A DNA stretch of 64,000 bases from contig CAIPHK010000021.1 in assembly GCA_903864835.1 (NCBI GenBank), forward strand, positions 104,391 through 168,390. The letters run 5' to 3'. The stretch is from an uncultured bacterium. GTDB taxonomy: Bacteria > Margulisbacteria > Marinamargulisbacteria > SXXA01. The notes under the pieces were generated by a model. The model was not told the origin of the DNA and searched no databases. It saw only the letters and a program-made list of their open reading frames with translations. The translations under genes and the position numbers were made by a program. Positions 61,023-64,000 of the stretch are shown here, in pieces (the first letter of the stretch is position 1; every line of letters starts with the position of its first letter).

Positions 61023-63863
61023 TTGTGGAAACTGGGGCTTTTTACAGGGGCGGTGTTGGGGGCTGGAAGCGTGGGTGCTGAGACGCTTCGTGGGTCGGCC
61101 CGGATGTTGTCGGCGGTACCGAATAACCCGCCATTGCCGGTTACAACCGTTAGGGCGGGGGATCCATTTTACAGGGAGTTTTATTTTTCGTTTCCGATTG
61201 GCTCCAGGGTTAATGCGACGTTATCGGACGGAAATAGTACTTTTGATCTTTCATCCCCTCCCGTCAATTTGAGAAATGTATCGACTTATTTTCCATTTTC
61301 AGCTGGTGGTAATTATTCGAGCAGTATTGGCCGCATCAACGGAACGACCGTTCTTGGCACCGCCGATCGAATCGAAATTCTCGATAAAACGATGGGTCTT
61401 ATTCGGAGCGTCAGTCAATACACTGACCCCTCTGGCGCATTTAATGATACGTTTTCTAATTTGGTGTCCCTCGCCACAATCGGGAACAAAATTGCAGTGA
61501 TAAAAGGGCCGTATATCGATGTCTTTAGTTCAACGGGAGACTCGTTGATGAAAATTGAACCCACACCCCCAGGTGGGGCGGGGTTGGGGTTGGTGGGTGT
61601 TACGAGCCATTCAAATGATCGAATGGTGACTTGGGATGGAAAACGATTTATCGGGATTTTTTCCGGCAATAATTTTCAATCGGTCACTTATATATTGGCG
61701 CCAGATACGGTTCAAGGCATTGCCTCAGATGGTGAGACCAACTTGTATGTACTGACGGCGACCGGCGTGATCCGGTATCGGGATGGGAGTTCTGTTGGCG
61801 TGCCTTTGGCGGCAGTATCGGCTAACGCTGCGAGTAAAATTGCCTACTTAAAACATGTGGACCAATCGGGTAACGTGATTCAGAGGATATTTATTTCAAG
61901 TATTCCGATCTCCAATGTGGTTGCGATGGATGAAAACGGGGCGTTTAAAGGCATTATTCCAAGTTCGGTTAACGTTGGCCGCATCGCGACATCCGAAGGT
62001 CTTTTATATGTGGGATATGTCAGCCAGACAGTGACTGTTTTTGATGCCATAACGTTGTCTCAGGTTGGGCAATTCCCTTTGGCGCCGGGAGCCAACGCAC
62101 GATCGTTGGTGATAGATCGCGACGAATTGGTGGTTGCTGCTGGCGACGGGGGGACGATTTTGATCGACGGCCAAGGCCCCAGCACCAAGGACCTCGTAGG
62201 TCCCTACATTTTACGTTCAAAAGTTCCTCTGGTGTCGGGGTCCCAATCATATAATCTTCAGGTTCAATCGGCGACGGGCCTGGTGACCTATGTTTCATCA
62301 ACTGTGGTTGCGGACGCAGATCCTGTTTTTAATGCGACGTCGTTGGCGATTGTGGCTGTGCCAGGCGTATCCTTGGCGGCCTCCGGAGGGGAGTTAACCT
62401 TGTCGGCAACTCCGGGGAAGTCAATCGAGATTCGAGTGCCGATGGGGTCATTTGTGGTGGATGACCATCCCATTGCTCTCGCTGGATTCACGATCACGGG
62501 TCCGATACCGTTGACGCCCACTGTCGAAGGGTTCGAGTTGGTACTTCGTGGGGCGGTACCCGCATCTGCGCGAGATGTGCTTCTCTCGGATTCGGATCGA
62601 GCCATTCGAATTGAGTACAACGACAGGGTCCAAAAAGAAACGGGCCCAGGCATCGCAACCCTACTTATTAGGACTGCGATCGCCCATCCCTTACCGAAGT
62701 TGACCGCTGCTCTGCCAACGGCCTCAATTCCATTGGTATGGCATATTGGGGCGATCGAAAAATATCCGATCCCTATCGAAATGATCGGGGGTCGAGTGTA
62801 TGCACCGGCAGAATTGCCGTCCGGATATAGTGTGGTCCAGGTCGCTGGGAAATGGGAGTTACAGGGACGTCCGGTGTTGGGGTCCCAAACTGCCCCTGGA
62901 ACAGTAGTTACTATCGAGTTAGCCGCGCAAGATGATCAAGGTAAGCTTCTGCAAAATGACGGCGGTGCTACGGTTCCAATTATGATCTATGTATCAGTTC
63001 CTCCTGACCCGTTGACCTTTAATTCAGGATTGGTATCGTCGTTATTCCGTATGCCGGATCCCATGGTGGGTACTGGGAAAAATTCGGGAAAATCGGTCAG
63101 CGTTCCGTCAGGCACAGTGGGGTCGACCAATGAGTTTCCAATTGGGTACGCATTCAGTCTCCGTGAAGTGGGCGGGTCGGCGGCGGTTGACGTGCCTCTG
63201 ATATCCACCGTAGTGTCCAGCACCCAACCTTTTTTGCGTCAAACGGCGGTAGGTTCAGCCGATGTTGTGGTGGGGGATGTTCCAAATGACCTTTTGGGAA
63301 AACGATACATTTTAGATGTGACCGCCCACGCAATATATAACGACGCGCCCGTGGCTGGCGTTGAGCCGGTATCCTTTTCGTCGTCGGTCTTTGCGATTCA
63401 ACCCCCGGAAGGCCCTGCATTTCAATACGAATCATCTGACACGTTATCCGGCGCCCCAGGACAAATTTTGCGCCATTCCTTTCCTCCGATTGATTCGGAT
63501 AAAGGAGCGGACGGCAAACATTATGAATTGACTATTGATGGGTATCTGCCGGGGCAATATCCCCCAGGAATGGTTTTTAATGATATGTCTGGCGCGATGA
63601 CTTGGGAGATTCACGCGGGGATATTGGGGAACGCTCCCAGTGTGTCCGTTGGGTACCACGTCAAAGTGGTCGATTCATACCAGGCCGTTCGACCGTCGTC
63701 GGCGATAATATCGGGCTCAGTGGTTGTGACGAATGGCCTCACCGCCAGTTCATTACCGTTGATAGTCCTCGAAGATGCGCAAGGTGTTTCTATTCCCCTT
63801 CAAATCCACAGTGGCGTTGTCGGAAATGTTACCAATCCAAATCCGATTACCGTTGAACTATGA
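61023..63863 (+). CDS. Large surface protein, probably cut short by an insertion sequence
   Basis: 946 residues. Signal peptide (about 1-20) from the only in-frame start, TTG 61023, with weak ribosome site. About 80-400 looks like a beta-propeller (repeated strands LVSLATIGNKIAVIKGPYID; LYVLTATGVIRYRDGSS; RSLVIDRDELVVAAGDGGTI). Later repeats have cadherin/He_PIG character (YEYELTIDGYLPGQYPPGMV-like, with YPPGMVFNDMSGAMTWEIHA). It ends VEL, with the stop TGA at 63861-63863 that starts TGAGCTTGCCCCCTGAA, an insertion-sequence-like end, so the native C-terminus may be lost. Confidence 0.75.
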   Translation: MWKLGLFTGAVLGAGSVGAETLRGSARMLSAVPNNPPLPVTTVRAGDPFYREFYFSFPIGSRVNATLSDGNSTFDLSSPPVNLRNVSTYFPFSAGGNYSSSIGRINGTTVLGTADRIEILDKTMGLIRSVSQYTDPSGAFNDTFSNLVSLATIGNKIAVIKGPYIDVFSSTGDSLMKIEPTPPGGAGLGLVGVTSHSNDRMVTWDGKRFIGIFSGNNFQSVTYILAPDTVQGIASDGETNLYVLTATGVIRYRDGSSVGVPLAAVSANAASKIAYLKHVDQSGNVIQRIFISSIPISNVVAMDENGAFKGIIPSSVNVGRIATSEGLLYVGYVSQTVTVFDAITLSQVGQFPLAPGANARSLVIDRDELVVAAGDGGTILIDGQGPSTKDLVGPYILRSKVPLVSGSQSYNLQVQSATGLVTYVSSTVVADADPVFNATSLAIVAVPGVSLAASGGELTLSATPGKSIEIRVPMGSFVVDDHPIALAGFTITGPIPLTPTVEGFELVLRGAVPASARDVLLSDSDRAIRIEYNDRVQKETGPGIATLLIRTAIAHPLPKLTAALPTASIPLVWHIGAIEKYPIPIEMIGGRVYAPAELPSGYSVVQVAGKWELQGRPVLGSQTAPGTVVTIELAAQDDQGKLLQNDGGATVPIMIYVSVPPDPLTFNSGLVSSLFRMPDPMVGTGKNSGKSVSVPSGTVGSTNEFPIGYAFSLREVGGSAAVDVPLISTVVSSTQPFLRQTAVGSADVVVGDVPNDLLGKRYILDVTAHAIYNDAPVAGVEPVSFSSSVFAIQPPEGPAFQYESSDTLSGAPGQILRHSFPPIDSDKGADGKHYELTIDGYLPGQYPPGMVFNDMSGAMTWEIHAGILGNAPSVSVGYHVKVVDSYQAVRPSSAIISGSVVVTNGLTASSLPLIVLEDAQGVSIPLQIHSGVVGNVTNPNPITVEL

Positions 63864-64000
63864 GCTTGCCCCCTGAAGGTGGACCAGAGATGTCCAAAAA
63901 AGAGATATAAAATCAGTCGTCGTAGTGGCTGTGGGGATGTGGGAAACTTGCTTTGAAGTTTTCCATATATCCATAGCCAGTTCTATCGGATGGCCACCTC
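63861..64000 (-). mobile_element. Possible insertion-sequence end with partial transposase tail
   Basis: TGAGCTTGCCCCCTGAA (63861-63877) resembles IS3-family ends and the sequence at 55679. A minus-strand frame entering from the right edge (stop at 63913-63915) reads RTGYGYMENFKASFPHPHSH and then YDD, too little to assign. The element continues outside the window. Speculative. Confidence 0.35.

Overview
The window comes from a Gram-negative-type (diderm) bacterium. It has outer-membrane LPS transport genes (lptD, an lptF/G permease), apolipoprotein N-acyltransferase (lnt), a P-ring flagellar gene (flgI), lipoboxes and FadL-like barrels. Genes are tightly packed, with many ATGA/GTGA stop-start overlaps and frequent GTG and TTG starts. 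Housekeeping families mix with features typical of little-studied lineages: a PPi-dependent phosphofructokinase, a deoxyhypusine-synthase-like protein, a DUF5693-like membrane protein and very divergent flagellar parts. I read it as an uncultured candidate phylum, Margulisbacteria-like at best; the phylum cannot be fixed from this sequence.

Layout. 1-6.2 kb (+): a flagellar basal-body operon (flgH tail?, flgI, flgJ-like, fliA, flgB-like, flgC, fliE, fliF, short fliG). Several rod proteins carry Sec-type signal peptides. 6.2-20.1 kb (-): envelope and information genes. These are an lptF/G - TPR - lptD - lipoprotein - lnt operon, rpsU, a HIT protein, holB, an SLH/coiled-coil protein, a large secreted Ig-type protein, an SDR protein and an orphan solute-binding protein. 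20.1-29.9 kb (+): a repeat-bearing leader, secA, prfB with programmed +1 frameshift, a DUF5693-like protein, rnc, a zinc-ribbon/TPR protein, a ZnuA-like protein and pfp. 30.2-32.4 kb (+): an accessory pair, a kinase-like protein and a degenerate OTU-like protein. 32.4-38.4 kb (-): glpK, folB, tandem-PTPS (queD-like), folE, bcp, then a bufferin-type RiPP cluster (doxX, DUF2063, DUF692, Cys-repeat precursor). 38.6-44.7 kb (+): an unrecognised conserved protein, nit1-like, gltX, a DHS-like protein and a class-IV aminotransferase. 44.7-47.7 kb (-): comM, a TIR-flanked frameshifted DUF559 gene, a 106-bp tandem repeat and RNase P RNA.

47.7-53.4 kb (-) is an accessory operon. A 1043-residue protein has a C-terminal OTU-type Cys protease domain with its catalytic residues. 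Two further unrecognised reading frames follow, split by a ten-base C tract that looks like a slippage switch. 53.6-57.5 kb holds a tRNA with a CAT anticodon, then genes of different base usage (four-helix-bundle protein, Fic protein with an upstream palindrome, leuA). 57.7-64 kb (+) is a surface/export operon: a YPNPF-type C-terminal-domain protein, a PorV/FadL-like barrel, a fibre-like repeat protein, a small unknown and a 946-residue surface protein. The last stops at what looks like an insertion-sequence end.

The most notable points are the Sec-signal flagellar rod set with a FliG lacking its torque domain, the active and dead OTU-like pair with a kinase-like neighbour and a C-tract switch, and the bufferin cluster. 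Also notable are a lipoprotein in an LptE-like position and the repeat elements beside rnpB and secA.
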